Of a stretch of DNA of 64,000 bases, positions 9,024 through 18,365 are shown one piece after another. The DNA is from an uncultured Pseudomonadales bacterium. Lineage in GTDB: Bacteria > Pseudomonadota > Gammaproteobacteria > Pseudomonadales > Azotimanducaceae. Position numbers and translations under genes: made by a program. The notes below the pieces were generated by a model that was not told the DNA's origin, did not search any database, and saw only the letters and a program-made list of their open reading frames with translations. The DNA is taken from positions 3,834,477-3,898,476 of the forward strand of contig OY282430.1 in assembly GCA_958296025.1 (NCBI GenBank), in the 5' to 3' direction. The number at the start of each line of letters is the position of its first letter. Position 1 is the stretch's first letter.

Positions 9024-9688
9024 AGTCCAATTTTTACTATGGGGGTCACTATCTTCGTGTGGCCGCAAGGATTAAGGATTACATCAACTCATCCCAAGAT
9101 TTCTTGTCGCACCAAACAGCACATAGCCCAAGAGCGATGGGTGATGCCGTTGAAGCGTTAGTGGCGGAGAAGTTCGACGCATTTCTGGGAAATTGGTGCA
9201 GGGAGTATTCCAGCGATTTTGCTCGTCGTGCTATGGCGGATTTGGCGTTTACGGACAAAGAGGGTTTCTATTCCGTCGTCGATGTTAAAACACATAGGGA
9301 AGACACCAAATTCAATATGCCCAACCTGACTTCAGTGGAGCGTTTGGCGAGATTTTACGAATCTGACGCCAACATCTTCTCCCTGATTGTGGTCAGATAT
9401 TCGATTGAAGGAACTAGAGTGGTCGCTTCCGAGGTGTTGTTTTTGCCAATAGAGTTCTTGGATTGGAACTGCCTCACCATAGGAGCATTGGGTTGGGGAC
9501 AAATTCAAATAGCGAATTCCAATGACATCCGTATTATGGAAGGCTGCTCGCGCCGGCGCTGGATGCTGCAACTATGTGACGCTTTGGATGAGTTTTACCC
9601 GAGAGAGATCGTTAAGATTCGGGATAGAATGGAGCGATTTGCCGCCGTCAGGAAGCTTTGGCAGTCGAAGGAAGACGTTTGGGCGTGA
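9020..9688 (+). CDS. Putative type II restriction endonuclease (PD-(D/E)xK type)
   Basis: I do not recognise the family, but the gene is called from context and a nuclease-like motif. It is 222 residues long, starts at an ATG overlapping the stop of the methyltransferase, and shares its low GC. The segment ARRAMADLAFTD, then YSVVDVKTH, gives D74...D88-x-K90, the spacing and hydrophobic-strand setting expected of a PD-(D/E)xK core. Glu47 or Glu50 in an upstream helix could complete it. It would cut unmodified foreign DNA at the site the methyltransferase protects. The site is unknown. Confidence 0.7.
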   Translation: MKSNFYYGGHYLRVAARIKDYINSSQDFLSHQTAHSPRAMGDAVEALVAEKFDAFLGNWCREYSSDFARRAMADLAFTDKEGFYSVVDVKTHREDTKFNMPNLTSVERLARFYESDANIFSLIVVRYSIEGTRVVASEVLFLPIEFLDWNCLTIGALGWGQIQIANSNDIRIMEGCSRRRWMLQLCDALDEFYPREIVKIRDRMERFAAVRKLWQSKEDVWA

Positions 9689-9963
9689 TCCAACAATCCA
9701 ACGCCCGGTGTCTCCGCACTGCTCCGAAAGATGGCCATCACGATGTTCAGGCGCACTTTCGGGCTGGGCGTACCGGCCAGCATCGGCAAAAACGGCGCTT
9801 GGGTGCGCATTTGCTGACTGGCGTTGAGCAGGCCTTGGCCCACCGTCCGATCTAGCCCGCATAGCACCTTCACCAGGGCGAACCGGAATGGGCGGCATGG
9901 GTTTTTTTTGGGGGGCGGACGAAATTCATGACATTCCCTTCGAAACCGCAACTCTTGGCTGAA

Positions 9964-11832
9964 TCAGCCGTCCACGATCCGTCGGCTTCTGTTTTCCAGC
10001 GCATCCAATTCCGCCATTAGCCTTCGCTTCGCTTTGTGCTGGCGTCGCAGTGCGGCTATGTAAAGATCATGTTCGTCGCTTCGGCCTAAGCCATGCGTGA
10101 GCTTTTTCATCTTCCGCAAGTAGGGCATCGCTTGGCGGTAGGCTCTGGCATCGACCTTGGCGATCAGCGCCTCGACCTCAGCCCGCCAAATGCCGAGGCT
10201 TGCATCAGGATGGGTCTTCTGCACCGCTTTGGCGACAGCGTCCGCCTGATGCTGGTTAAAGGGCGTCTTCCGAAACCAGCGCACCGCGTCCTCCGGGCGC
10301 TTTTCGTGCAGTGCAATTTCCACCAAGGCACCGCAATCTGGAAAATCACGCCTGAATCTAGATTTCGGGAATTTGAGCCCGGTGCCGGGCAGGGGCCAAC
10401 CAGCTGCGGAGGACGGGGGCTTGCCGGTTTCCAAGAAGCGCAGCAGTTCAGGCGCCACTTGCTCCCAAAGGCCGTTCCTTTCAGCTTCTTGCTTCACTAG
10501 CCTATAGTTTTCAATGCTGGATTTCTCCTGCACAAAGGCATCCGCACGCAAGGCCATCGCCAAGCCTCTGTTCCTGCGCCGCTTGGCAATGCGGAACAGC
10601 TGCTCCACCAATTTCCAGGCAATCCCAGGCCGTTTTTCTATGGTTTTGCCGAAACCCTCGCGAGCCCATTGTTCCGCCTGTTCGTAGTTTTTGCCGACCA
10701 GCAGCCGTTCAACTAGATCGACGTAGTTTCCACAATGGGGAAGCTCCGCAACCAGCAGCTCCACGGCCTGCGCATCCTTCCCCGCCTTGCAAAGCGCCTC
10801 AACGGCAAATTCCAACAACTGATTCCGGCGATAGCTGTCTGAGAAGGACGGTTTGTTCTTCCTAGGCTTTCGGCTGGAGACCAATCGGCCAACGAATTCA
10901 TCGGCAACCTCGCGCCAATCCTTCAGGGACATTTTGCTGACGTCCACAGGCGGTCCGATTTCGATCAGCAAGTCGTAATCGTCATGCAGCAGCTTGTCCC
11001 AATACCATGTCAGGCGCTCTGCGTCTGGTCGCTGAGATTTCGCCATCGCCTGCAAAATGACGGCCAAGCAATTTGACAGATCGCCAGCGGTTTCCCCCCC
11101 ATCATCCGACCCTTCGACTTGGGCAGTGCTGAGTTCGAAGATCTCCTCTCCGAGATCCAAAACCGCTTCCGCGTGTCCACCGTTCAGCAACGCCCTTAGC
11201 TCTTTTTCAATCGGCGCGTAGTCCGGCACGAAGCCTTCGTTTTCCCAAGGGTTCCTCCAGCCTCTTTCGGCCCCCTTTCTGCGGATTCTTCCGCGCAGCC
11301 GGGAAACCGTCTCGCTCAATGCTGCATCATCTGCTGGCGAGGCTAGGGGCAAAGCCTCCAACAGCATGGGATGGCTGGCGGCCAAGTCCATAACCCAATC
11401 TACGAGTTGCGGCTTGGACATGGCATGGAGAGCAGCGCGACCCCGCTTTAGCTCGGCCTCCCTCTCGCTCTCCGATTCAGACGTCAGCCCCCCAGCAGCC
11501 AGTCGAGTTTCCAGTTCGTCGGCTTCGATCAACGGTGCCGGCGCATTTGACTTGACACCGTCAAGATGGGCTAAAACAACGGCAACGGCGTGCTTGCAGG
11601 GCCCCGGGTAGGGACAATTGCACCGGCAGAAAGGTTTGCCGTCGGCCAGCCAGACCCTAGTGGCGTATTCCTCGCTGCCTACGACATTGGCAATCAGATG
11701 CCAGTCTTCCGTCACCGCAAGATCATGCACTCGGGACCGATAATTCTTACCTCGGAAGAGGATGGTTTGCCCCGCCCACAGCTCCAAGTCCTCCCAGCGA
11801 AGGGCGGCGAAAGGCGTTGATTGCATGGGCAT
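9964..11832 (-). CDS. SWIM zinc-finger domain protein
   Basis: This protein of about 622 residues has a SWIM zinc-binding motif in the first 100 residues (CRCNCPYPGPCKHAVAVVL, a CxCx5CxH arrangement). A long helical region with TPR-like character follows (VELLVAELPHCGNYVDLVER, YEQAEQWAREGFGKT). SWIM proteins bind DNA or protein, but the role of this bacterial group is not established. The start is the ATG at 11832, or the ATG two codons later at 11826. The frame remains open another 74 codons upstream, but only because it reads through a repeat element 17 bp away. Confidence 0.75.
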   Translation of the reverse strand: MPMQSTPFAALRWEDLELWAGQTILFRGKNYRSRVHDLAVTEDWHLIANVVGSEEYATRVWLADGKPFCRCNCPYPGPCKHAVAVVLAHLDGVKSNAPAPLIEADELETRLAAGGLTSESESEREAELKRGRAALHAMSKPQLVDWVMDLAASHPMLLEALPLASPADDAALSETVSRLRGRIRRKGAERGWRNPWENEGFVPDYAPIEKELRALLNGGHAEAVLDLGEEIFELSTAQVEGSDDGGETAGDLSNCLAVILQAMAKSQRPDAERLTWYWDKLLHDDYDLLIEIGPPVDVSKMSLKDWREVADEFVGRLVSSRKPRKNKPSFSDSYRRNQLLEFAVEALCKAGKDAQAVELLVAELPHCGNYVDLVERLLVGKNYEQAEQWAREGFGKTIEKRPGIAWKLVEQLFRIAKRRRNRGLAMALRADAFVQEKSSIENYRLVKQEAERNGLWEQVAPELLRFLETGKPPSSAAGWPLPGTGLKFPKSRFRRDFPDCGALVEIALHEKRPEDAVRWFRKTPFNQHQADAVAKAVQKTHPDASLGIWRAEVEALIAKVDARAYRQAMPYLRKMKKLTHGLGRSDEHDLYIAALRRQHKAKRRLMAELDALENRSRRIVDG

Positions 11833-11848
11833 TGCTCTGCGTTGCTCC

Positions 11849-12015
11849 CTAGTGTCCTGTCCCGCAAATAACCACACATGATCTACGGGTCTTTTAGACT
11901 CCTGGCTGCGTTGCTCCGCCTTGTGTGGAGCCCGCCACACGGCGTTGTCGCGCCTTGCCAGGAGCCAAAAATCCCTCGCATCCAAAGCGCACTTACTTAC
12001 GGGACAGGACACTAG
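11849..12015 (-). repeat. Short TIR element, copy 3 (best preserved)
   Basis: This is a 167-bp element with perfect 16-bp terminal inverted repeats, CTAGTGTCCTGTCCCG at 11849-11864 and its exact complement at 12000-12015. Both ends carry CTAG, which could be a duplicated target or part of the repeat. The core contains an internal hairpin, GTGTGG...CCACAC. There is no coding capacity for a transposase. Its left end is 17 bp from the start of the SWIM gene. It defines the ends of the two other copies. Confidence 0.85.
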
Positions 12016-12204
12016 TTTGCGCTCTATCCGCGGGTCAAGCCGTTGGCCGTGCATTATTCCGCTAGTCGGGTACGCTGGCTAGCGGCCGGCCTCGTTCTCC
12101 AGCACACCGCCTAAATCCCGCTCTATGGTGCGTAGCAGTTTGCGTTGGGCAGGGTGGCCTGCTTCAATGGCGGCCTGACTGCCCCGCGTAAACTGAGTTT
12201 GGGC

Positions 12205-13770
12205 ATGGCGCAACGGACATTGCACCGGAATCTGATTTCGCTCGGCGCCGTGCTGGGCCTGGCGGCCCTGATGATCCATTTGCTGTGGCCGACCTCGCCC
12301 CTTGGCGAGGCGGAAGCCGGGCCGAACGCGGCGGCGTCGCGGGCACTCCAAACGGCGATGGAGCGCATCGTGGCGGAAAGTCAGGGTGCGCCCCGGCTGC
12401 CTCCCGTTCAGGCCGGGCTGCGGGCTGGCCAGAGGGAGAAGGACGCGGGGGAAGTCCCCGGCGAGTCACAGAACGACGCGGCCACCATCCCCGCTGCCGT
12501 GCCGCCAGAGGGCTATACGTTCGTGGCCGCGCCGACTCGGATGCCCAAGGCACCGCTGCCGGAAGAACAGCGCCGCGCATCCAAACCCCCGGGCACCGAC
12601 TTGGACTGGCTCGGTGCGCCGGATTCCATCGCCGCCCTGGTTCGCCAGGCCGAGCGCGCCGAACGCGCCTGGTCCTTCGGCTGGCTGTGGCTGGCCGACG
12701 GTGCCCGTCCCGAAAATCTTCAGGGGTCTTTGCGCGGCTTGGGTGGGGAGGCCCTCGGTGCATCGGGCAATCTGCTGCGGGCCAAGCTGCCGGGCGACGC
12801 CGACCGTCTGCAAGCCATCGCCGCATTGCCGGAAGTGCTGGGTCTAGGCGCTCTGCCTCGGCAGCGCAAGCTGGCGGCCTTCACGGAAGATGCGCTGGCC
12901 GCACCGCCCGGCAAGCAGGTGCCGGTGTTCATCGCCCTGATGACGGACGACCCGGACGGCCGCTGGCGGCGGGCGCTGGAGGATAGGGGCGCAACGGTTG
13001 GCCACTTTGATGAGGACATTCGCGCCTACCCGGCCAATGTCCCCCATCAGGCCTTGGAAACCATCGCCGCGCTGGATTTCGTGCTGGCCGTGGAACCCGT
13101 GAACATCGTCCGGGCCACTCTGGACCGGGCTGTCATGGCGATGGGCACGGACGCCGTGCGCGAGTATGACGAAGCCTCCGGGCTGTTCTCCGGCGTTGGC
13201 GGCGCCTCGGTGCCCATCGGCGTGATAGATTCCGGGCTGAACATCGAACATCCCGACATCGCCAGCAACCGGGACAGCATCTGCGGCGTCAACCTTGTGG
13301 CGCCGGCCGAGGATCCTCGCCGGGACGAGGCGGATCTGTGGCGGGACGCCGGCGATCATGGCACCCATGTCAGCGGTATTTTGGTCGGCAACGGCGCCGA
13401 GGATCCCCGCTTCGCCGGCATGGCGCCCTTGGTGCGTCACATTCGCTTCGCCAAGGTGCTGGACCAAGCCACCGGCGTGGGGGATTCGGCAGGCATCATG
13501 CGCGCCTTGGATTTTCTGGCCCGGGCGACCAGCTGCCCGGAAGCGGAATCGCCGCAAACACCGATTAGACCCCTGATCGTGAACATGAGCTTGGGGGCCG
13601 ACGGCCGACGGTTCCAGGGTAAGAGCGTACTAGAGCGCAAGCTGGACGCCATCGTCTGGAACCACCGGCAGCTGTATGTCGTCGCGCAAGGAAACCAGTC
13701 CGACATCGCCTTCTCCGATCTGGGCACAGCCAAGAATTCCCTATCGGTGGGGGCGGTGCGCAATAGATGA
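12205..13770 (+). pseudogene. S8 (subtilisin-like) serine protease, N-terminal part of a broken gene
   Basis: The first 521 residues begin at the ATG at 12205 with a signal-anchor-like segment (LISLGAVLGLAALMIHLLW). A propeptide-like region follows, then the S8 fold. The catalytic Asp is at about residue 342 (GVIDSGLNIEHPDI) and the His at about 385 (DHGTHVSGI). The frame reaches the strand LYVVAQGNQ...NSLSVGAV that normally precedes the catalytic-serine segment, then stops after three codons. The GTSMAAP-type serine block is absent from the window. The rest of the protein resumes in another frame immediately afterwards, so this gene has lost its active-site serine by deletion. Confidence 0.85.
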
Positions 13771-14992
13771 GCGCTACTGGATCGGCACCGGTCTGCAAGC
13801 CAGGGATTCGGGTGCCTTCTCCGAGCCGATCGCTTCCGCCACCCTGACGTGGGCGCCGTCTCCAAACAACGATGGCCTGTCCACCGCGGTGGCGATCAGC
13901 AGCACGGACGGCTCGCTTGCCAGCAGCAATCGATACGCCACCACCGAGCGGAACGAGGCGGTATGGGGCCTCGGCCACTCCTCCCTCTGGTGGGATTTCG
14001 ATGCGCCCAGCAGCGGCGCCTATCGCTTCGAGACGGATGGCCGAGACCAGGTGCTGGCCGTCTATCGGCGCACCGGCGACGGCTTCGGCGATCTGGAACT
14101 GATCGAGGCCAACGCCGGCCAACTGACTTTCAACGCCGTGGCTGGAACCCGCTACGCCATTCGGGTGGGAACGCTAAGCGGCGAGGAGGGAGGCGACTTC
14201 ACCCTGCGCTGGCGCCAAGAGGACCCGGACAGCCACACCGGTCGCAGTGTTCTGGTGCCGCTGTTCATGTCCGCCCAAGACTATCCCGGCGAACAATGCG
14301 AGGACGTGGACCCTGAGATGCGGGAGGGATTCGTGCGGGTCATCAACCGATCGAGCCGGGCCGGCGAGGTGCGCATCACCGCCCACGACGATGCCGGCGC
14401 ACCCGGTCAGCAGACCGTGGCCTTGCGCCGGGAAGCCAATCAGCGGGTTCACTTCAATTCCGGCGACTTGGAGAAGGGCACGGACACCAAGCCCTTGACC
14501 GGGGCGGTTGGCGACGGCGAGGGCGACTGGCGTTTGCGCCTGGATTCGGATCTGGACATCCAGGTCATGGCCTACGCCCGCTCCCGTCCCTGCGGCTTCC
14601 TGACCTCTCTGCACGATCTCGCTCCGTGCGCGGCGAACCGCTGCCAGATCGCTACTTTCAATCCGGCCAGCAACGAAAATCAGCGCAGCAGGCTGCGCCT
14701 TATCAATCCGAGCACCGGGGTCGCCTCGGTGACCATCACCGGAATCGATGACACTGGCCAATCGCCCGGCGACCCCGTGCGCCTCGATTTGCCGGCCGGG
14801 GCGGCCCGCACCTTGAGCGCGGTGCAGCTGGAATCGGAGACCTCCGACGACCGGGAAGGTTTGCGCGGCGCCTTGGGAAATGGTGCGGGCAAGTGGGAAC
14901 TGATCGTGGAGGCGGACCGCGCCATTCATGCCATGAGCCTGATGGAAAGCCCCACTGGCCATCTGACCAACCTGTCCACGACCCCGGACTAG
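13766..14992 (+). pseudogene. S8 protease, C-terminal part (PPC-like and paired repeat domains)
   Basis: This open frame continues the broken protease after a frame change at about 13766. It first reads a region resembling the pre-peptidase C-terminal domain (GAYRFETDGRDQVLAVYRR...TRYAIRVG). Two related domains of about 110 residues follow: one around FVRVINRSSRAGEVRITAHD...FLTSLHDLAP, the other around RLRLINPSTGVASVTITGID...HAMSLMESPTGHLTNL. These are probably surface-binding modules of a secreted protease. The frame is well preserved, so the lesion is likely recent. It has no start of its own that would make sense. Confidence 0.8.
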
Positions 14993-15122
14993 CGGCCGCC
15001 AATCCGCAAAGCCATGACTAAAGTTTCGATGGCCCTCGGTGGTTGGTTTGGGCCCTAGCCATCAGCGCCATCGTGAATGATGTGGAAAAAATGCACACCG
15101 CAATTGTTGTCATCTAACTTCC

Positions 15123-15749
15123 TCATGCCGAAATCACCTCGCGGTAGCGAGCCTGCAGCCGCGCATAGAGGTCGGCGGCGGCGGTTTCCGGGGCATTCAA
15201 GTCTTTAAGCAGCTCCATGAGATGCTCGTTGTCCTCCCGGCCGCGCCACAGCTTGCGGTAGGTTCCCGTCTTATAGCCGTGGTCCTGGCGAAAGCGGTTC
15301 AGCACGTTCTTGCCCACATAGAGGCGGAACAGCTCGTCAAAGGGCAGCGGCAGCGCCGCCATCACGCCGGCGAACCTGTCCGTCGGAAAGGTGCGGGCGC
15401 TCAGGCAAACTTCGGCAAGGGCTTCGACGGCTTGGCGCAAGGCTTCGCCCCCGGTGGCGGCGGCCGGCTGAACGTTCAGCACTTCGGCTAGGTTGGGGGC
15501 TAAGGCGTCCCGGCACAGCAAGTCGCTTAGGCCGAAGTGCCAGATGTCCACCAGCTCCAGCTTCACTTGGTTGAGGTCGCCATCCTGATGTTTCCACCAT
15601 TTCCAGCCAAAGTGGTCGAGTAGCTCGGCGCACTCCACCCAAATGGCCCGGTAGAATTCGTAGCCCTGTTCGCGCCACTGGGGATGCACCTGTTGGTTGT
15701 GCGCCTCCTGCATCTTCGCCATGGCGGCCAGCATGGTGGTCTTATCCAT
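15123..15749 (-). CDS. Dimeric (all-alpha) dUTP diphosphatase-like protein
   Basis: This 208-residue member of the all-alpha NTP pyrophosphatase group hydrolyses dUTP to dUMP and keeps uracil out of DNA. The metal-binding helices are clear: ECAELLDHFGWKWWK supplies ExxE-type acids, and VKLELVDIWHFGLS the ExxD set. The C-terminal part NRFRQDHGYKTGTYRKLW also matches dimeric dUTPases. I chose the ATG at 15749, where the family sequence MDKTTMLAAMAKMQ begins. The open frame upstream has no similarity. It is divergent from the acyl-CoA dehydrogenase pair. Confidence 0.85.
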   Translation of the reverse strand: MDKTTMLAAMAKMQEAHNQQVHPQWREQGYEFYRAIWVECAELLDHFGWKWWKHQDGDLNQVKLELVDIWHFGLSDLLCRDALAPNLAEVLNVQPAAATGGEALRQAVEALAEVCLSARTFPTDRFAGVMAALPLPFDELFRLYVGKNVLNRFRQDHGYKTGTYRKLWRGREDNEHLMELLKDLNAPETAAADLYARLQARYREVISA

Positions 15750-15939
15750 CGCCCTGCCCCTGTTTGCGCCGATGGATTCTAGGCCGCCGCCCCGCCTTGG
15801 GGCAATCCAATCGACAACCCAATGGCGTCCCAAGTCGGCCCCTGGACTCGCGCCATGGATTGTCTTGCGCTGCAAACTGCGGCGTTGCCGGCAATCTGAT
15901 AGCATTCGCATCCCGTTGACCAGCAGCCGGGAGCTGTCC

Positions 15940-17130
15940 ATGGACCTGTCCTACGGGGCGGAGCACGAAGCCTTTCGCGCCGAAGTGCGGGATTTCATCA
16001 AAGCCCACCGGCACAGCGCACCCAAGGGGGACGGGCTGCGCTCCCGACGCGTTTTGGCTTGGCAAAGGCTGTTGATCAAGCACGGCTACGCAGCCCGCAC
16101 CATTCCAACGGCCTACGGAGGTTTCGGGGCTGAGCCGGACGTATTGATCGCACGCATCATCGCCGAGGAGTTCGCCGCTGCCCAAGTGAGCATGGGGCTG
16201 GGCGGGCAGGGCATTTCGATGCTGGTGCCCACCTTGCTGGAAATGGGCACCGAAGCGCAGAAGCGGCAATTCATCCGTCCCACCATCTACGGGGAGATGA
16301 TCTGGTGCCAAGGCTATTCGGAGCCGAGCGCCGGCAGCGACTTGGCCAGCCTGCGCACCAGCGCCGTGCTGGACGGCGATGATTGGGTGGTCAACGGCCA
16401 CAAGATCTGGACCAGCACCGCTCATTTGGCGGATTGGATCTTCTGCCTCGTGCGCACGGAGCCGGATGCCCCCAAGCATCGGGGCATCTCCTTTCTACTG
16501 TTCCGCATGGACACGCCAGGCATTGAAGTGCGGCCCTTGGTCGATATGACCGGCGCGGCCAACTTCAACGAGGTCTTCCTTACGGATGTGCATGTCCCCA
16601 AGGATCAGATCGTCGGCGCGAGAGGGGAGGGATGGATGGTGGCCAATTCCATTCTCGGCCATGAGCGGGACGCCTTGGGGGACCCCAACGTCACCCTAGT
16701 GCGCCTGAACGCCCTTATCAAGCTGATGCAGACAGAGACAGTGGACGGCGGCCGGGTCATCGACAACCCGGTTTACCGAGACCGGCTAATGCGCATCCAA
16801 GGCCGGGTGATGGCGATGCGCTGCAACGACATGCGGGTGCTCTCCGCCCGCGCCAGCAAACGGGACACCCACTTGGCGCGGATGATCGTCAAGGTGCAGG
16901 GGACGGAGCTGCGCCACGAACTGGAGCAGCTGGGCGTGGACGCCATGGGCGAGTTGGGCTTGGCGTACGGCAAGAACCCCTACCTGCGCGATCACGGCAA
17001 CTGGCAGAGCCACTACATGTTTTATCTGGGCCTCATGATCGGCGGCGGCACCTCGCAAATTCAAAAGAACATCATTGCCGAGCGCGGCCTGGGCCTGCCC
17101 CGAGGGGTGAGAGCACCAGCGCCGCACTGA
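15940..17130 (+). CDS. Acyl-CoA dehydrogenase (first of a pair)
   Basis: This 396-residue FAD enzyme catalyses alpha,beta-dehydrogenation of an acyl-CoA. Landmarks are the helical N-domain (MDLSYGAEHEAFRAEVRDFI), the flavin-contact motif QGYSEPSAGSDLASL followed by KIWTSTAH, and the C-terminal GGGTSQIQKNIIAERGLGLP. The organisation, and the shorter partner encoded directly downstream, resemble two-subunit acyl-CoA dehydrogenases such as those acting on sterol side chains (FadE pairs). The true substrate is not known. The stop codon is followed by an imperfect duplicate of the gene's own 3' end. Confidence 0.88.
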   Translation: MDLSYGAEHEAFRAEVRDFIKAHRHSAPKGDGLRSRRVLAWQRLLIKHGYAARTIPTAYGGFGAEPDVLIARIIAEEFAAAQVSMGLGGQGISMLVPTLLEMGTEAQKRQFIRPTIYGEMIWCQGYSEPSAGSDLASLRTSAVLDGDDWVVNGHKIWTSTAHLADWIFCLVRTEPDAPKHRGISFLLFRMDTPGIEVRPLVDMTGAANFNEVFLTDVHVPKDQIVGARGEGWMVANSILGHERDALGDPNVTLVRLNALIKLMQTETVDGGRVIDNPVYRDRLMRIQGRVMAMRCNDMRVLSARASKRDTHLARMIVKVQGTELRHELEQLGVDAMGELGLAYGKNPYLRDHGNWQSHYMFYLGLMIGGGTSQIQKNIIAERGLGLPRGVRAPAPH

Positions 17131-17243
17131 GCGAGGCGGCGCATGAACTTCGGCGCCCTTGGCGGCGGCTCGCACATTCAAAGGAACATCGTTGCCGGAA
17201 GGCACCAACGGCGCACTGAGCGAGGCGGCACATGAACTTCGGG
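17041..17243 (+). repeat. Imperfect tandem duplication spanning the junction of the two acyl-CoA dehydrogenases
   Basis: The 3' end of the first gene plus the junction (17041-17157) is repeated at 17160-17243, where about 30 bp are missing inside the copy. Shared landmarks are GGCGGCGGC, ATTCAAAaGAACATC and CACTGAGCGAGGCGGC, and both copies end with ATGAACTTCGG. The second ATGAACTTCGG is the actual start of the downstream gene. The first is a duplicate start that soon loses frame. Confidence 0.75.
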
Positions 17244-18293
17244 CTTGCAGAGGAGCAGACCCTCTTTCAAGACAGCTTGGGCGCCTACCTGCGCGAGCAG
17301 GCCGGCCTGGACCGGGTGCGCCGCATCGCCAACGGGGAGGAGGATGCGCAAGCCCTTTGGCGCGAACTTGTGGAATTTGGCCTTGGCGGCCTGTCGGTCC
17401 CGCAGGAGCAAGGCGGCCTGGGCCTGACGCCCATGGATGCGGCGGTCGCCGCGGAGTGTCTAGGGCATCAGGTCACCCCCAGCCCTTTTCTCGGCAGCGC
17501 CGTGATGGCACCCTTGGCCCTAGTGCTGGCCGGGGGCCAGGAAAACCGGCTGCAGGCACTGGCCACCGGCGAACTGCGCATAGGCGTGGCGCTGGGTGAA
17601 GCCATCGGCGCCCGCGCCGACGCCGGCGTGGCCGCGGTGGGCAGCAGACTACACGGCAAGGCCCTCTACGCCCTGGACTATGGGGCGGACGCATACTTGG
17701 TGGCGGACGCCAATAGACGGCTGCATCTCGTGCAGGCTGATGCCATCGGGCATCAGCCTTTGACCACTGTGGACAAGACTCGCGCCACTGGCGAACTGAT
17801 TTTAGACAACGCACCCGCCATCCTGCTCACCGACAATCCGCAGCATTTGCGCCAAGTGATCGACGCCGGCCGGGTCATGCTGGCCGCCGACACCCTAGGT
17901 GCGGCGCAGGCCATGCTGGACCAAGCGGTGGCCTACGCCAAGGAGCGTCAGCAGTTCAACCGGCCCATCGGCGCCTTCCAAGCGGTCAAGCATCTGTGCG
18001 CGGAGATGGCGGCCAATCTGGAGCCCTGCCGGGCGCTGGTCTGGTACGCCGCCCATGCCTTGGCCCAGATTCCCGATGAAGCCCACCTGCTGGCCTGCCA
18101 CGCCAAGGCCCATCTGGCCGAGGTGGGCACGTTCGTGGCCCGTACCGCGACGGAGGTGCATGGCGGCATGGGCTTCACCGATTTGCTGGGCCTACACTAT
18201 TGGTTCAAGCGCATCGGCTTCAACCGACAGGCCCTCGGCGCCCCTGAATTAGTGCGGGAGGAAGCCTCCAGGGCGCAGAAATTGGCTGCATAA
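17232..18293 (+). CDS. Acyl-CoA dehydrogenase (second of a pair)
   Basis: This 353-residue acyl-CoA dehydrogenase is shorter than its neighbour. It has the N-terminal MNFGLAEEQTLFQDSL helix, the C-terminal flavin/CoA region FNRPIGAFQAVKHLCAEMA, and the conserved VHGGMGFTDLLGLHYWFKR. The middle domain is reduced, as in the smaller subunit of heteromeric acyl-CoA dehydrogenases. It probably assembles with the preceding product. The ATG at 17232 lies in the second copy of a duplicated junction, 101 bp after the upstream stop. No regulator is adjacent. Confidence 0.87.
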   Translation: MNFGLAEEQTLFQDSLGAYLREQAGLDRVRRIANGEEDAQALWRELVEFGLGGLSVPQEQGGLGLTPMDAAVAAECLGHQVTPSPFLGSAVMAPLALVLAGGQENRLQALATGELRIGVALGEAIGARADAGVAAVGSRLHGKALYALDYGADAYLVADANRRLHLVQADAIGHQPLTTVDKTRATGELILDNAPAILLTDNPQHLRQVIDAGRVMLAADTLGAAQAMLDQAVAYAKERQQFNRPIGAFQAVKHLCAEMAANLEPCRALVWYAAHALAQIPDEAHLLACHAKAHLAEVGTFVARTATEVHGGMGFTDLLGLHYWFKRIGFNRQALGAPELVREEASRAQKLAA

Positions 18294-18306
18294 TTCCGGC
18301 TAAAGG

Positions 18307-18335
18307 TTGCACCAAGAGCGATTTGCCACCATATA
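18307..18335 (+). promoter_or_regulatory. Candidate promoter of lon
   Basis: TTGCAC at 18307-18312 and CATATA at 18330-18335 are separated by 17 bp and lie about 30 bp upstream of the lon start. The CCACCATATA around the -10 box also loosely resembles a heat-shock sigma-32 -10 element. This is pattern matching only. Confidence 0.35.
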
Positions 18336-18365
18336 GCGGAATTCCAGTCGAGACGAAGAAACCCC

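Noticed and set aside
9689-9963. Minus-strand frame near 9595-9951 as a gene
   Set aside because: It runs antisense into the restriction gene and matches no family; the T-run at 9901-9908 lacks a clear hairpin.
11833-12054. A 74-codon N-terminal extension of the SWIM protein similar to the one before sbcB
   Set aside because: The similarity is due to the shared element being translated, not to a common protein domain.
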